Positions 49,901 to 62,012 of a stretch of 64,000 nt of DNA are shown here, piece by piece. A program made the translations under genes and the position numbers. Within the stretch, counting starts at the first letter, position 1. Every line of letters starts with the position of its first letter. This DNA is from Casuarina equisetifolia (lineage: Eukaryota > Streptophyta > Magnoliopsida > Fagales > Casuarinaceae), in contig CM052359.1 in NCBI GenBank assembly GCA_028551475.1, positions 392,001 through 456,000 of the forward strand, in the 5' to 3' direction. The notes beneath the pieces are model-generated. The model searched no databases. It worked only from the letters and a program-made list of their open reading frames with translations, and was not told where the DNA came from.

Positions 49901-52900
49901 GTTGTTGACCTGCTTAAACAGGATAGATGTCATTGACCCAATCACCCTGGTTTCAACTAAATAGCCAACTAAATATTTTATGGGAGTAAAAAACTTTTGC
50001 ACTCTTCTATCTCAAATTTAGGGCAACTGACTGGGATGTATGAATTGTAATGTACAACAATTGGATTGTATATATATACATATTGTACTCGTTTTACAAA
50101 GTTTTAGATAGAAACTTACCATAACCAGATTAATAATTTTTTTTTTTTTTGTTTCCATGGGAAGGCTCATTGTACTTATGCTAGGTTTTTGATTATTATC
50201 AGGTTAATCTAACTGTTACATAAATCTAGCTTCTGCCATCCTTTTTTTTTTCTTATAGGTTTCAGTAATTGACATGGAAGGCCCCACTTTAATATATCAA
50301 AACCATCTTGCAAGCGAAATTTGTACTGGTGTCATCTCTCTGCAATTCCAAACCTGCAATTTGCAGGGTTTTGAGAAGAATGTTTTAGTGGTTGCAACAA
50401 AGGATTCATCTGTTCTGGCTCTGGACAGTGACACTGGAAACACCCTGAGCACTAGTAAGGTTCAACCCAAGAAACCTTCTAAAGCTCTACTCATGCACAT
50501 CTTGGGTGAGTGCTTCCAGCTTCAGGTTCCTACTTGACAGAATAATCAATAAATGAGTCTGTCAGAATTGTTGATAACTTTAAGTATTGCCTTGACAGTG
50601 GTCAATTATTATACTCTTTGAGAACATTTAAAGAATCTGATTGAAAGAATTATACTTTTAATATCACAGATGGGCAAGATACATCATCAAATGGTCAAGA
50701 CCAGGGCAAAGGGAATGCCTTGGATGATGCAACATCAAAGCAGTTAGCATTGTTATGTTCTGAGAAAGCTGTTTATGTCTACTCTTTAACACATCTTGTT
50801 CAGGTAATGAGTTATTGTTGTTGGGTGTCATAAGCTGGTGAGCAATTTAAGCTCATGCCTAACCTCCATTCTCCTTTGTCTTAGGGAGTTAAGAAGGTGT
50901 ACTACAAGAAGAAATTTCAGAGCTCTTCTTGTTGCTGGGCATCAACTTTTTGCTGCCCCTCTGATATTGGGCTTATACTCCTTTTTACCAATGGAAAAAT
51001 CGAAATAAGGCACTGAACTTTCTTAATCTGCAATTCCTCATTTTCATCAACAAATATCAGATGATGGAGTCATGAGTTGTGATACTGCTCTTGTAGATAT
51101 TATGATTGGCCCCATTAAAGATAATACAATATTATTGTTAGCACGTTATGCCCATTGCATACCGTTAGCTTCTATTCCATAACTGCTATAGTACTCTTCT
51201 TCAGTGTGCCTATGTTGAAGATAACAACCATATTGCAGATTAAGGAAAGAAGACAAAGATTTTAATTTATTAGGAATTTTGTGAAAAATTAGAAATCTAG
51301 AAAAGAAACAATACATGCATGTGACAGACTTGAAACCATTTGTCTAGCTTGTGATTTGTATATCTTTGACATGTATAATAATGTGATTTAGTTAGTTTTG
51401 GCTAAATATCTGCTTGTGAAATGTCAGGTCCTTGCCAGAATTATCCCTAGTGAAGGAGATATCAATAAGAGGTTTCACTTATTCCACACCAAAACCAAAT
51501 TCATTCCCTGAAATTTCCATATGCGCTTCATCGGAAGGAGAAATTGTTATGGTATGTATGACATGGTGGAAATATTATCTCAAATTGTTGCCTGAGGGCA
51601 GAATCTTGGAGATGCTCAGACCAATTTCTTAACTTTGTCCATGCACAGGTCAATGGTGATCAGGAAATCTTTGTCATATCAATTACGTTCCAAAAGAAAT
51701 TCTATAGGTATATACATTCCCTTACAGAAACGTTTTCGTTATTTATTTAAATTACTCCTTCCTCTGAAATGTCAAATCCTTTATTTTCTTTATGAAATTT
51801 GTGTCATTTTTTCTGGGAGGGAAACCCCAAGTGGGAAAGAGATTTCTTTCTGTTTTCAGCTTATGTCTAGAAACCTATGGGAGTAGAGAGACAGCTACTG
51901 GAATAACTGAACTTCTAAAGAAAAAGTGCATTCAAGGCCTCTATATAAAAGTTATGCTTAAATTCATTATAGGCTTTTGGACACCGTCAGCCACATTTAC
52001 AACAAAGATTTGATGCTTTCACAAGAAGGGCTTGCCAGTGAACCCATCGTCCACAAGGAAAAGAAAAAGGTAGATTGTAATTGATGACGTCTGAACCATG
52101 CCAACGACCAAATGGTTCTCAAACTAAAGGTTTTCTGCTTTTTTGGCCTGCTAGGGTATATTTAGCTCTGTTATTAAAGATATTACAGGCAATAAAGCAA
52201 AGCGTGTACCTCACGTGGAAACAGAGGATGCAAGAGAAAGTGCTGAAGAACTTCACACGATCTTTTCGACATCCAACTTTCCAAATGAGGCTGAGAATAG
52301 AGATAACCTAGCCATGTATGAAGATGAAATAAACTTAGGTACGAATTTTATACTTACCTAGTTCTTACTGGATCTTATTTAACATGAGTGATCCTTGATG
52401 TCTCTTGCAGACAAAGAAATTTGCGCTTTTTGCTTAACATGAGTGATCCTAATTTATATTTTCTGTTTGTCAGTTTTGTACGAGATAAATTGTTGTCATT
52501 TTCATTTGCTAGTAGTTTAGTTGTTTTTCAATTCCTTTAATCAATTCACGTTATAGTCCAGTAATGAAAACTTACAGTCTGTAGAATAATTTTTCACTAA
52601 GAATAGTTGCAAGATATAAACTGTAATGAAACCTACATAAGTAAGGTCCTGACAGTTTCCAGGCAGCTTGGCAATCTTCGACATAAAGCTGAATCAAACA
52701 CTTACTTAGTGGGTGACTTAAGTTCTTAAGCATTATTAAGAAGCCGTTTGATCATGAAACATGACCCCGTTTCTATCCCCCCCTTACGCTTTTGATGTAG
52801 TTTAGCAGCTTTCCATAACATATCATGCCATCTGTCCTCATCCTTCCAAATTTGGATCTTTGAAATATGAAATTTCATGGTCTTTTGTTTTTGAAGATGA

Positions 52901-54635
52901 CATCGACCTCGAGGATCTGGAAGAAAAGCCTAAAGAACAGAGTATGTTCACAGCTCTTAGTAAGCAGAAGATGGCAAGCAAATTTCAGGCTTTTAAAGGT
53001 CAGTACAGGATAGACCCTTATTTGTGCAACCAATTAAACTTTAATTATAAACTTTCTTATTGATTCTATCGTTTTAGTTTGTGACTTCTTTTAAGCAATA
53101 TGCGTGCTAACGACCATAATTGGCTTTTTGGCCCATTAGTGCAATAATGAAATAGGTTTATCTTAGGTGAGAAATGCAAAAATGAGTGCCAAACTGGATA
53201 AGAGATCATGAATGTCACATTAGCAGTGACAAGCAAACTTTTCGACTTCTAATGCAACAGATGGCGTAAGAAAGCAATTTTTTTTTTTTTCCAGATTGTA
53301 TATGATGCTTCAATTTGCCAAGGGTATGATCTTTTCTCCAATTTTAATGCTTAGTAATTTGAGACTAATTAAAAGAAATTTAAAAGATTCCTAAATGGGT
53401 TCAGTCCTCATGGTGTTAGCATTATCTGAAAATAGACCAAAAGATTTGTCCAGAGAAACTGGTTGACACAAAAAAAAAAAATCTTTATTTTCAGGAAAGT
53501 TGAAACAAATTAAGGTCAAGGACCACAAGACTTCTGTCAGTGGAGAGCAGCAAGATGAGAAGGCTGGTGGAGTTAATCAAATTGATCAAATTAAGAAAAG
53601 ATATGGGTTTTCTCCCTCTGGTGTAAGTCTCCATCCAATTACGTGTATCTCTAATATGATAAATTTATATGTAGCGCATTTTGAGTTGGATAGGCATAGA
53701 AAAAGTAGCTCTCCAGAATTTGGCTCCATATCTCATTTCTTTTTTCCTTTTTCTGCGGCATTTGATTAATCAATACCTAGTGTATAACTTAGTCTTCACT
53801 ATCCTTTGATGACTTTGATCCAAGCAAATCGAGTGAAAATATAAATGATTTTTTAATGAGATGCATTTTTAGTACTCGGGACCTTCAAACAAATGAATTA
53901 ACTTATATCATATTCAACTTGGTCACAGAGAATTGAAGGGATTGAATGAGATTATCAATACTTAATATGGTTTAAATTGTTCATATGATACTCTAATTTT
54001 ATTTACTTCCTTCATGTGCATAATAATGCCTGAGCCATGCTTTTCACTTACATTCGAGTTCATTCAAGCAGAAAGCTACCGAGCTCTGTTCTGGTTAAGA
54101 GCTTGATCCTAAGAAACTTATCTGCTAACCGTGCATAAACGCTGTGATTTTTTAAACAGAACAAAGATTCTATTGCAGTTTGTTTTTGCTATTATTGAGT
54201 TTGTATTATTATTGAAAGTGAATCATGGGTGGGATGCTTTGCGACATTTCAATCATGCTGACAAAACAATACCAGTGCAGGATGAAAATACGTAATATTG
54301 TTTTCTATGGCTGCAGGAATCTAACGCAGCTATGGTGGCAGAAAGCAAACTGCAAGACAACGCAAGGAGGTTGGAGGTAATTCTCCAATTAAGTTGCCAG
54401 ATGCAATTGTCTATGTTATCTATTTCTTGTGTAATTCTCAGAAATTGACCAAGATCACCATTTCCATACCATCTGTAATTCAAACTCTGTAGTGTCAACC
54501 TTTAATTTAATGGAAGCTTTTGCCCGCATTGAACAGGGGATCAATCTGAGAGCTACAGAGATGCAAGACACAGCAAAGTCATTCTCATCCATGGCAGAAC
54601 AAGTGCTAAAAATCGAACAGCATAGGCGAAGCTGA
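43926..54635 (+). CDS. tomosyn-like/LGL-family WD40 protein with C-terminal R-SNARE motif
   Basis: Syntaxin-binding, lethal(2)giant larvae/tomosyn family; expected to regulate SNARE assembly in secretion. The 24-exon model joins in frame to 1047 aa: 43926-43964, 45694-45824, 46207-46291, 46431-46484, 46663-46754, 46826-46929, 47342-47414, 47536-47929, 48312-48632, 48728-48931, 49366-49461, 49558-49621, 49729-49856, 50259-50505, 50670-50803, 50885-51009, 51428-51551, 51649-51707, 51973-52069, 52155-52338, 52897-52998, 53495-53622, 54317-54376, 54537-54635. WD40 repeats fill most of the protein (ILAISTKDGRIKFFG, NLYITGHSDGAINFWD, LLASGDQSGVVRIF). The last two exons encode a SNARE helix (LQDNARRLEGINLRATEMQD) with Arg at the predicted zero layer. 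Start MFVKKLVEKAAKK. Introns 4 (GAG|GCAAGT) and 16 (AAG|GCACTG) need GC donors. From memory the syntenic Arabidopsis gene is At4g35560 (DAW1). Confidence 0.94.
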
Positions 54636-55044
54636 TAAGTCCAACAAGAACTGGTTTACACCATTGTAAGTTTGTGTCTAGTGTTTTGATTTTGTTTCTC
54701 CTTAATTCTTTCGAGTGTATATTGGTTTCCATATGGGTGGCAGATAATGAGTGCTGCAGTTTGGTTGTAGAACTTGAACAGATATGTAAAGAATCGTTTT
54801 GGTGGATCCGACGGATGGACATATTTACACACACATAAATACATACATTCACACTTATCGTTCACTTCCTTTCCTTCTACCTTCTTAAACACTAACAGCA
54901 ACGTGATATATTCCAAACTTGCTCGCAAGCTGCTGACAGAAAATGGAGTTTGTCTAATGCTCCAAACAGAAGGTCTTAAAGGTTCTGATAATCATACAAG
55001 TGCCGCTCTCACACCCTTGTATGCAGATATATATGTATGTGCAT
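54636..55044. terminator. convergent 3' regions of the tomosyn-like and NTPase genes
   Basis: 409 bp between two facing stop codons; both 3' UTRs and poly-A sites must fall here or overlap. No individual signal is certain. Confidence 0.4.
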
Positions 55045-56289
55045 CTAGTGTTTACTCAGCAAGTCTACCAATGTGGAATATATCTGATCTTTAACAGCAT
55101 CCCTGTTACTCGTGCTCAATGTAAAAATAGTTGACCCTGGATGATTCTTCAACCTCGTAACTGCACAAAATCAGACACAGTAATTCATATAGAAAACTAG
55201 CACAAAAGAACCAGGACGGACGCATATGTTTACACCTGTTTTAGTTTATGAAAAGCAGAGGAACAAAGCATTGGAAATGATGAATGTATCACTCAAACGT
55301 ACCTCCCGGTATATCTCGACCATATTTCGGAACAGGGACAGAAGCCAAAACCGGGATGTTCGATTCCAGAACTTTCAAAACTGCAGGGAAGAAAGAGGAA
55401 CTGTACATTTCCATCTTCCCAACTTCATCAATGACGAAGAGATCAGTGTCCTCTCTGACCTAATAACAGGTCACATGTCTTTAGAACCACCTCCAGAATT
55501 GCTTGTATGTATGTTAATCATTCATCTTTGACAAACAAGCTTACCTGCAACTCGGGTAGCGCCAATGACTCGAAGGATGCTATATCTACTTTGTACTTCC
55601 CGACCGTGGGCCATCTAGAGGACTCAGGACTGCCATTGGAAAACAAAAAGGAGGGGGATGGTAAGCAGAAACATGGCTGCAGCTCCTCATGCATTTACAG
55701 TGACAAATCTAGAAAACGATGAAACCTGAGAAAGACTCATGATTCTGTCCAACTACGAGAAATGTGCTATAGTTCATCAGCGATGCATTCAATGCGCAGA
55801 TTGCATATCTAATCTAGTACGGGTTGCATATGCTTAATGAATGATTAGAGAGAGAGAGAGAGAGAGGGAGTGAGGGAGTGAGGAGACCTTGAAATGGTGG
55901 TGGAGGCGAGTCGACCTCTGCGGCCATCTAAAGTGACGACCTCAAAACTCACCCTCTCGCTTCCTTGTCTAACTTCACCTGCAACACCACGATCATAAAA
56001 ATTCACAGAACCACATCGACCCAATTCGATACAAATCAATACAAGGAGATACAGAGAGCATACTGGTGTAAAACCCCTGAACCTTCAAGCTGGGGTTAGA
56101 GGCTTTTAGGGCTTCAAAAACTCTCATAATCAGCGTGGTTTTACCCACACCCTGCAAGAAAAAATACCCACGCACGGGCAGTCATAGGGAAAGAAACCAG
56201 GAGAAGATCATCGAACGAGCTGCTACTACAGAATGGGATTCACATACCGGAGGGCCAGTGACGAGGAAGCATTTGCCGGTACCGGCCAT
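55045..56289 (-). CDS. cancer-related nucleoside-triphosphatase homologue (NTPCR/THEP1 type)
   Basis: P-loop NTPase of the THEP1/NTPCR family, a small enzyme that hydrolyses nucleoside triphosphates in vitro; its role in plants is not settled. Six minus-strand exons in order: 56289-56248, 56151-56064, 55978-55888, 55629-55545, 55459-55303 and 55160-55045, joining in frame to 192 aa, the usual family length. Visible: Walker A GPPGVGKTT (12-20), interrupted by intron 1 exactly between GPP and GVGKTT; FYTSEVRQGSERVSFEVVTL (about 40-59); the Walker B-like LFVIDEVGKMEM; and VLASVPVPKYG. It lies tail to tail with the tomosyn-like gene. A degenerate copy of its 5' half is found to the right. Confidence 0.9.
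55848..55868. repeat. AG microsatellite in an NTPase intron
   Basis: About ten AG units within the intron at 55630-55887. A second, longer GA run is at 58326-58355 in the spacer. Confidence 0.8.
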
Positions 56290-58322
56290 TGCTCAACCGC
56301 TAACTGCGGAAGCAGAGGGGTGAAATGCCTTGTGGCGTCAGAGAATTATGGGCCGCTAGCACTAGTTTGGGTGTTCTTGTTTCCCAGTTTCTGGCCCAGA
56401 CCATATTAACCACAAGCCGTAAAATGTAGGATGTTCACAGCGTTTGCTGTTTGTTTTCCCAAAGTTTTCCTGGTTTTTGTTAGGATTTAGCCGTCATTGG
56501 ATCCACTTGAGCAAGGGTTTAGTTTTTCTTTTTTTCACTAAAGAAGGTTTGGGATGCCATACTTAAGACTTAGGTCCTGGATAGCCAATAGCCAATCGCC
56601 CTATTGGTTAAAATGAGTTTAAATATAATATGGGGTAGATTTATTAGCCCATTAAGAGGGGTTGAATTTATATATAAAAAAGACACAATCTCAGCACTGA
56701 CAATTTTTGACAATTTCTATTCTTTCACATTACATCCTTAAAAGTGATTAGTCATGTGACTTCTTCCTTTTTCTTTTCTATGGTTACGATTTAGCAAAGG
56801 CTTAGATGGCCAATGAATTTCTCGTTCAATGGGATTTTTCATTCCCCCTAAGTTAAAGTTAAACATGAACCAAGACTAAAGACCCTAAGGAGGAACAGTT
56901 TTTCAGAGGCTACCAGGGGGTAGCTTTCAACGGGCGTCGTCCTGTCCTTCTACTGCTTAAGAGCTTTGGTCAACATGGGTGCATATCACGGGAAATTCCT
57001 CCCACATTAATTAGGCAAGTGGAGAATTTTGGCAATATTAACAAATTTAGTATTTTTTATTGGGTAAATCTTTTAAGAAGAGACGTAGACTCATAATAAC
57101 TAATATTAAAGCCTCGACCAGGTGCCCAGTGACAAGCGCCCCTTAATGGAATCAAAGAATATCACAAAAACTTCTTTCCACATTTACATTGAGTTACCAT
57201 ATTAATAAGTTTGACTATTAATCCAGACTGGATTGTCATTGTTATGTTTTTTACCCGCAAATCATGTTGTCGCCTGTTGGTTGGGCATAGTTGGTGCTTC
57301 TCATTAGAATTCATGGCCTTTTGCATTAGAACTTATAGATTTTATTTTTTTAATATGGTAACAATGACTTCTTTATTTCTTTTTTTTTTCATTTTTAAAA
57401 GAGATCTACTTTCGTCTTTATTTCTTTTTTGACATAACTAGTTTACATTTTGTGACTTACGTTTCCATGAAATCCACAAGCCCTTTTGCAACCTTATCTT
57501 CTAAAAGGTTGGAATTTTAGCATGTAGGAAGGTTGCATTTTCTTCTCCCTCTCTCTCATGTTTCTGTCTTTCTTTAGATAACTAGACATGGTATGATTTT
57601 TGGGAATGAATGCTAGATCATGAGATTCAAACTGGATTGAACGGTATTTGTATTTTTATATCAACTAGCATTACCCATAAGACTTGCGACTACAACTAAA
57701 TTTGCTGTTAAAGTTGTACACGGTTATTCTAGTTTTATGTCCAGCCTTGAAACATATTCTTCATTGGCTAAAGACTCTTAAAAGTTTTGAAGTCTATCAC
57801 TATACTAACTAACAAAGGGAAAGGCTTTAGGTAGGTACGAGTGCTTATAAACTTTTGAAATGTACCATTAAAAGACTTATAAAGTAAAAGTCGTTTGATG
57901 AATATGAGATGTGAACAATTTTCTGAAGACAAATCGTACAACTGCATTAAAAAAAAAGAGAGAACAATTTCAAATATAATACTAATTCCTTTTTTCTTAA
58001 TTTGGTCTTAGGGGTATCCCCACGATGCAACAAGTAAATAAGAATGAATGAGCGGACTTGTCATACTCTAATATTCCAAGAAAAATGAGTTTCCATTGTA
58101 ACCAATAAAAACAATGAAATTCTACAATGGCCTAGTTTACACCATTTTATTAGGATTTGTAAATAAAAAAAAAGACCCTCAAACAAAACCCACTACTCCA
58201 AAGAAGATAATTGGGACATTGGGCCTTTGCCCTTACAAAGAATATAATCCAAACAAAACCCACTGCTCCTCCAACTCTTTAAAAATTCACAAGACTTCTT
58301 TTATTAGGCGTAGAATTTGTGA

Positions 58323-58358
<36 letters not shown>

Positions 58359-58738
58359 AGAGAAGATCTTCGCATTCTGAGTAAGGTTTTACAAAAATCC
58401 ATTATAAATAAGGTTTGCCATATTCATGTTGATGAGTTTTCCTTGGTTTCTTTACTTTTTGACATTCGCTTCACTTTTTGGTTTTGGAACTTGTTCTTGA
58501 TGAGTTCTTTTTGCTTCCATTACTGGCCCTCGCTTTTTGTTTCTCTATTTAGACAATTAAACAAGAATTCTAAAGTTCATGCAAAGCAAAGATGGACTAT
58601 CTTCGACTTTGATTATTCTTCCGAAAGGTCACAGTAATTAAACTAAAAATTAAGGAACTAAATAAAATATTGATTAATCTTCAAAACAAGGAAAGAAGAA
58701 ATAAATAATATATTTATTTAATTTCTTATGTTGTTTTT
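56290..58738. other. NTPase upstream region and spacer
   Basis: 56290 to about 57225 is the parental half of a segmental duplication (its copy is at about 60940-62012). The rest is AT-rich spacer with no believable gene. A GA microsatellite lies at 58326-58355. Confidence 0.45.
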
Positions 58739-58739
58739 T

Positions 58740-58830
58740 TTTAAGTGAGTAGGAAGGGTATTGAACTCCTAAATACGATGGACTCATGAGGCAAGAGTTC
58801 ATTAGCTTACCACTAAGTCAAGGAAACACC
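58740..58830 (-). mobile_element. tRNA-derived SINE-like fragment or tRNA pseudogene
   Basis: On the minus strand, TGACTTAGTGGTAAGC resembles an internal RNA polymerase III box A and GGAGTTCAATACCC a box B about 40 bp downstream, followed within 15 bp by an A-run (the T-run at 58733-58742 on the plus strand). A clean cloverleaf is not evident, so an intact tRNA is unlikely. Confidence 0.35.
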
Positions 58831-58973
58831 CATTTATCCTTCTGACAATGGGTCATCTAAAGGATGTATGACTACCATTAGAAGGATAGGCATCGTGAGC
58901 AAAAACATGGTTGCAGCTCCTCATGCATTTACAGTGACAAATCTAGAAATTGATGAACCTAAGAAAGACTCAT

Positions 58974-59978
58974 AGGCAAGTGTTTCCTTACAAGGAGGGA
59001 TGATGTTAACATTGATTGGTTGCATAGTTTTATGGTGAATTTGGTTAACCAAGGGCAAAGTTATAAATTTAGATCAATGATACTTTTTAGCAATATTGAT
59101 AAGGAGAGTGCTTTTAGAGGTTCATAAAATAATTGCACCTTATACAAGTAGTACTTTCCCCATAATTATAGAATGTATAGGACCTCAAGAAATAAATATT
59201 ACCATAAGAATTTTAAGCCTCCAACGAGGTTGTATGGTAAAATGGTTGCGCCTATCACTAGGCTTTTTAAAATTAAACACATATGGATCATATAAAGGGA
59301 AGCATGTGCTAGGGGAGAAGTTGTTTGTGATCAGAGGAGTAGTGTTATTATGGCATATGCAGTCAATTTGGGATAAGATGATAGTACAAAAGCAAAAGTT
59401 CTAACTTTATTTGTTGGTCTCAAACTTTATTCGCAACAAGAAATTATTGTATTAGAGATTGAAGCTAATTCTCAATTTATAATTCAATGCATTAAAGAGG
59501 TATACTCAACTCCATGGACTTTAGAACATGAGCTCCATGAGTGCTTGGGATTTCTATCTCCTCATGTCAAAATTTCACATATATTTTGTGAAGCCAACTT
59601 TTTTGTAGATAGTTTAACAAATGTTAGTCATCCAATTAGTGGGATACAAGTCCTATCTACTTTGGGATCGCTACCACACAACTATAGAAAAATAGCCTAG
59701 ACAAATCAACTAAGTCTGCAACATTATCATCCTCTGTAAAGATTTTTCTTATTCTTTGTTTTATTTGATACTCTTAAATGATTTCTTTAGATTACGTCAA
59801 ATTTATGTTTCTATAATATTTGTTTTTTCCCAATAGATGGGACTATGAAACACGAGGTTAAGTTTTGATGCCCTACCTCATATATCCTTTATACATGTAT
59901 TAATTTTTAGATCAACCAACACTCTCAATATCAAGGACAAGGGAATGACTAACTTTTTTCTAAAAAAAAAAAAAAAAG
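58974..59978 (+). mobile_element. 5'-truncated LINE with RNase H-like domain and poly-A tail
   Basis: Splits the NTPase duplicate. It ends in a run of 16 A (59962-59977), and imperfect target-site duplications flank it (GACTCAT 58967-58973 and GACTTAT 59979-59985). The reading frames, with frameshifts, encode an RNase H-like domain of plant non-LTR elements: WLRLSLGFLKLNTYGSYKG, then ALFVGLKLYSQQEIIVLEIE-like sequence and a C-terminal HIFCEANFFVDSLTN (about 59245-59700). The first catalytic Asp (usually NTDGS) is Tyr (NTYGS), so it is dead. The reverse transcriptase part is missing. Confidence 0.8.
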
Positions 59979-60464
59979 GACTTATGAATCTCTCAAACTA
60001 CGAGAAATGTGCTATAGGCTAACACATTCAATGTGCCGATTGCATACCTAATCTAGTACGAGTTGCATATGTTTGATGAATGGTTAGAGAAAGAGGTAAG
60101 GAGGGAGAGAAAGGGAAGAAACCTTGAAATGGTGGTGGAGGCAAGTTGACTTATGTGGCCATCTAAAGTGATGACCTTAAAACCCACCCTCTTGCTTCAT
60201 TGTCTAAATTCACCCACATCACCACCATCATAAAAATTCACAAAACCACATCGACCCAATTCGTTACAAATCAATACAAGGAGATACAGAAAGCATACTA
60301 GTGTAGAACCCCTGAGTCTTCAAGTTGGGGTTAGAGGCTTTTGGGACTTCAAAAACTCTCATAATCAGCATGGTTTTACCCACACCCTGCAAGAAAAAAT
60401 ACCCACACATGGGCAATCATGGGGAAAGAAATCGGGAGAAGATCATCAAACAAGCTGCTACTAC

Positions 60465-60917
60465 TAAAGGAATTGCACAAATGGTAGTCCCACATCAGGG
60501 TGAGGGAACCCAATGATGCATCTTGTAAAGGTGCAGGTTTACATGTAGAAGTGCAAGTCCCAATTAACTTGTGAAAACTGAGAACTCGACAGTCAAAAGG
60601 AAAACCCGCACCTTATAAAGGTGTTACGCTGGGTTCCCTCACCCTGATGTGGAATTGTCCTTTGTACAATTCCTTTACTCCTTCACAAACGAACACCTAG
60701 TTAATTTTGCTGGTGTGAGTCTGGCCCATTGTAAGGATTGTTGAAGACCATCCAGTTTAGAAGGCCTCTAGCTCTAATATCACGAAGAAGTGTAGGCCCC
60801 AATTAACCCATGAAAATTGAAAACTCGATAGTGAAATGGGGAAACTCGCACCTTTATAAGGTGCAACGTTGGGTTCCCTCGCCATGGTATGGGATTACTG
60901 TTTGTGCAATTCCTTTA
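60465..60917. mobile_element. 453-bp non-autonomous element with 17-bp inverted ends and 5-bp target duplication
   Basis: Begins TAAAGGAATTGCACAAA and ends with its exact reverse complement. ACTAC flanks it on both sides (60460-60464 and 60918-60922), and the parental copy at about 56222-56226 has ACTAC once, showing the empty site. An internal copy of the end sequence (about 60664-60677) and two related inner segments (about 60571-60652 and 60804-60890) suggest a nested or composite element. It has no coding capacity. The superfamily is not determined. Confidence 0.75.
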
Positions 60918-62012
60918 ACTACATAATGGGATTCACATACCAGAGGCCCAATGACGAGGAAGCATTTGCCAGAACCGGCCATTGTTTAACCGTGAACTGC
61001 GAGAGTAGAGTGGTAAAATGCATTGTGGCATTAGAGAATTATGGGCCGCTAGCACCAATGTGGGTGTTCCTAGTCCCATAGATTCCAGCCTGGACCATAT
61101 TAACTATGAGACGTAAAATGTAGGATGCTTAGTGTGTAGCTGTTTGTATTCCCAAGGTTTCTTTATTTAGAAGAGGTAGAATTATTCTAGGTATTTTCAC
61201 TGGAACATCCACGTACGTTTTAGAGTTTCTATTCACTCATGATCTAACCTTGTTAGGAAGTTTTACTGACAGTGAATAAATTATTTGATTATTGTTTAAC
61301 ACGTATCCTTTTCTCAATTATGAAAAAATCAAAGAAATTATAGCTCTGATTGGATCCACTTGGGCAAGAGTTTCATTTCTTTTATTAGCTAAAATAGGTT
61401 TTGGGATGCTCGAATTAAGACAAAGCTTAAATATAATATAAGACCAGACTTATTATGCCACTAAGAGGTGATGAATTTATATGTAGAAAAGATATAATTT
61501 CAACATTGACAATGTATAACAATTTCTATTTTTTGACATTACATCCTTAAAACTAATTAGTCATGTAGCTTCTTCCTTCCTTTTCTATGGTTGCCAAGGA
61601 ATTCCTGGCCCAGCGGGATTTTTCATTCCTCTAAGTACGAGGTGGTAGAAGAAACGAGAGGTCCAAACTTCATGCCCAAGTTAAACATGAAGCAAGAGGA
61701 AACACCCAGTGGAGGAACAGTAATTTCATTGGCTGAGGCGGTAGATATTTCAACGGTCATCGTTTTATCCTACCGCTTTAGAGCTTTGGTCAACATGACC
61801 GCTTGTCGCGGGAAACTCCTCCCACGTTAATAAGGCAAGTGGAGATTTTTGCACTATAGACAGATTTAGTTATTTTTAAGAAGAATCTACACTCATAAGT
61901 ATTATAAAAGCTTAACCATAACTCGATCAAATGCTTTGTGCCTGGCGCCCCTCAAAACTTCCCCCCTTGTTCACATTTAGTTACCACATTAACAAATTTG
62001 ACTACTGCTCTC

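Larger units (their letters stand above)
58831..62012 (-). pseudogene. degenerate duplicate of the NTPase 5' half and its upstream region
   Basis: Matches 55590-57225 in the same orientation with many substitutions, interrupted by two insertions. It retains recognisable copies of exons 1 to 3 and the edge of exon 4 (start codon near 60983, Walker A exon near 60305-60390, exon 3 near 60125-60215), but the acceptor of exon 3 is lost (parental CAG reads as GGG context) and the 3' half of the gene is absent. Introns are present, so this is a DNA duplication. Confidence 0.88.

Noticed and set aside
58114-58380. 88-codon open frame ending in a GA microsatellite
   Set aside because: Its tail (RERERERERE) is the translated microsatellite and the rest has no similarity to known proteins.
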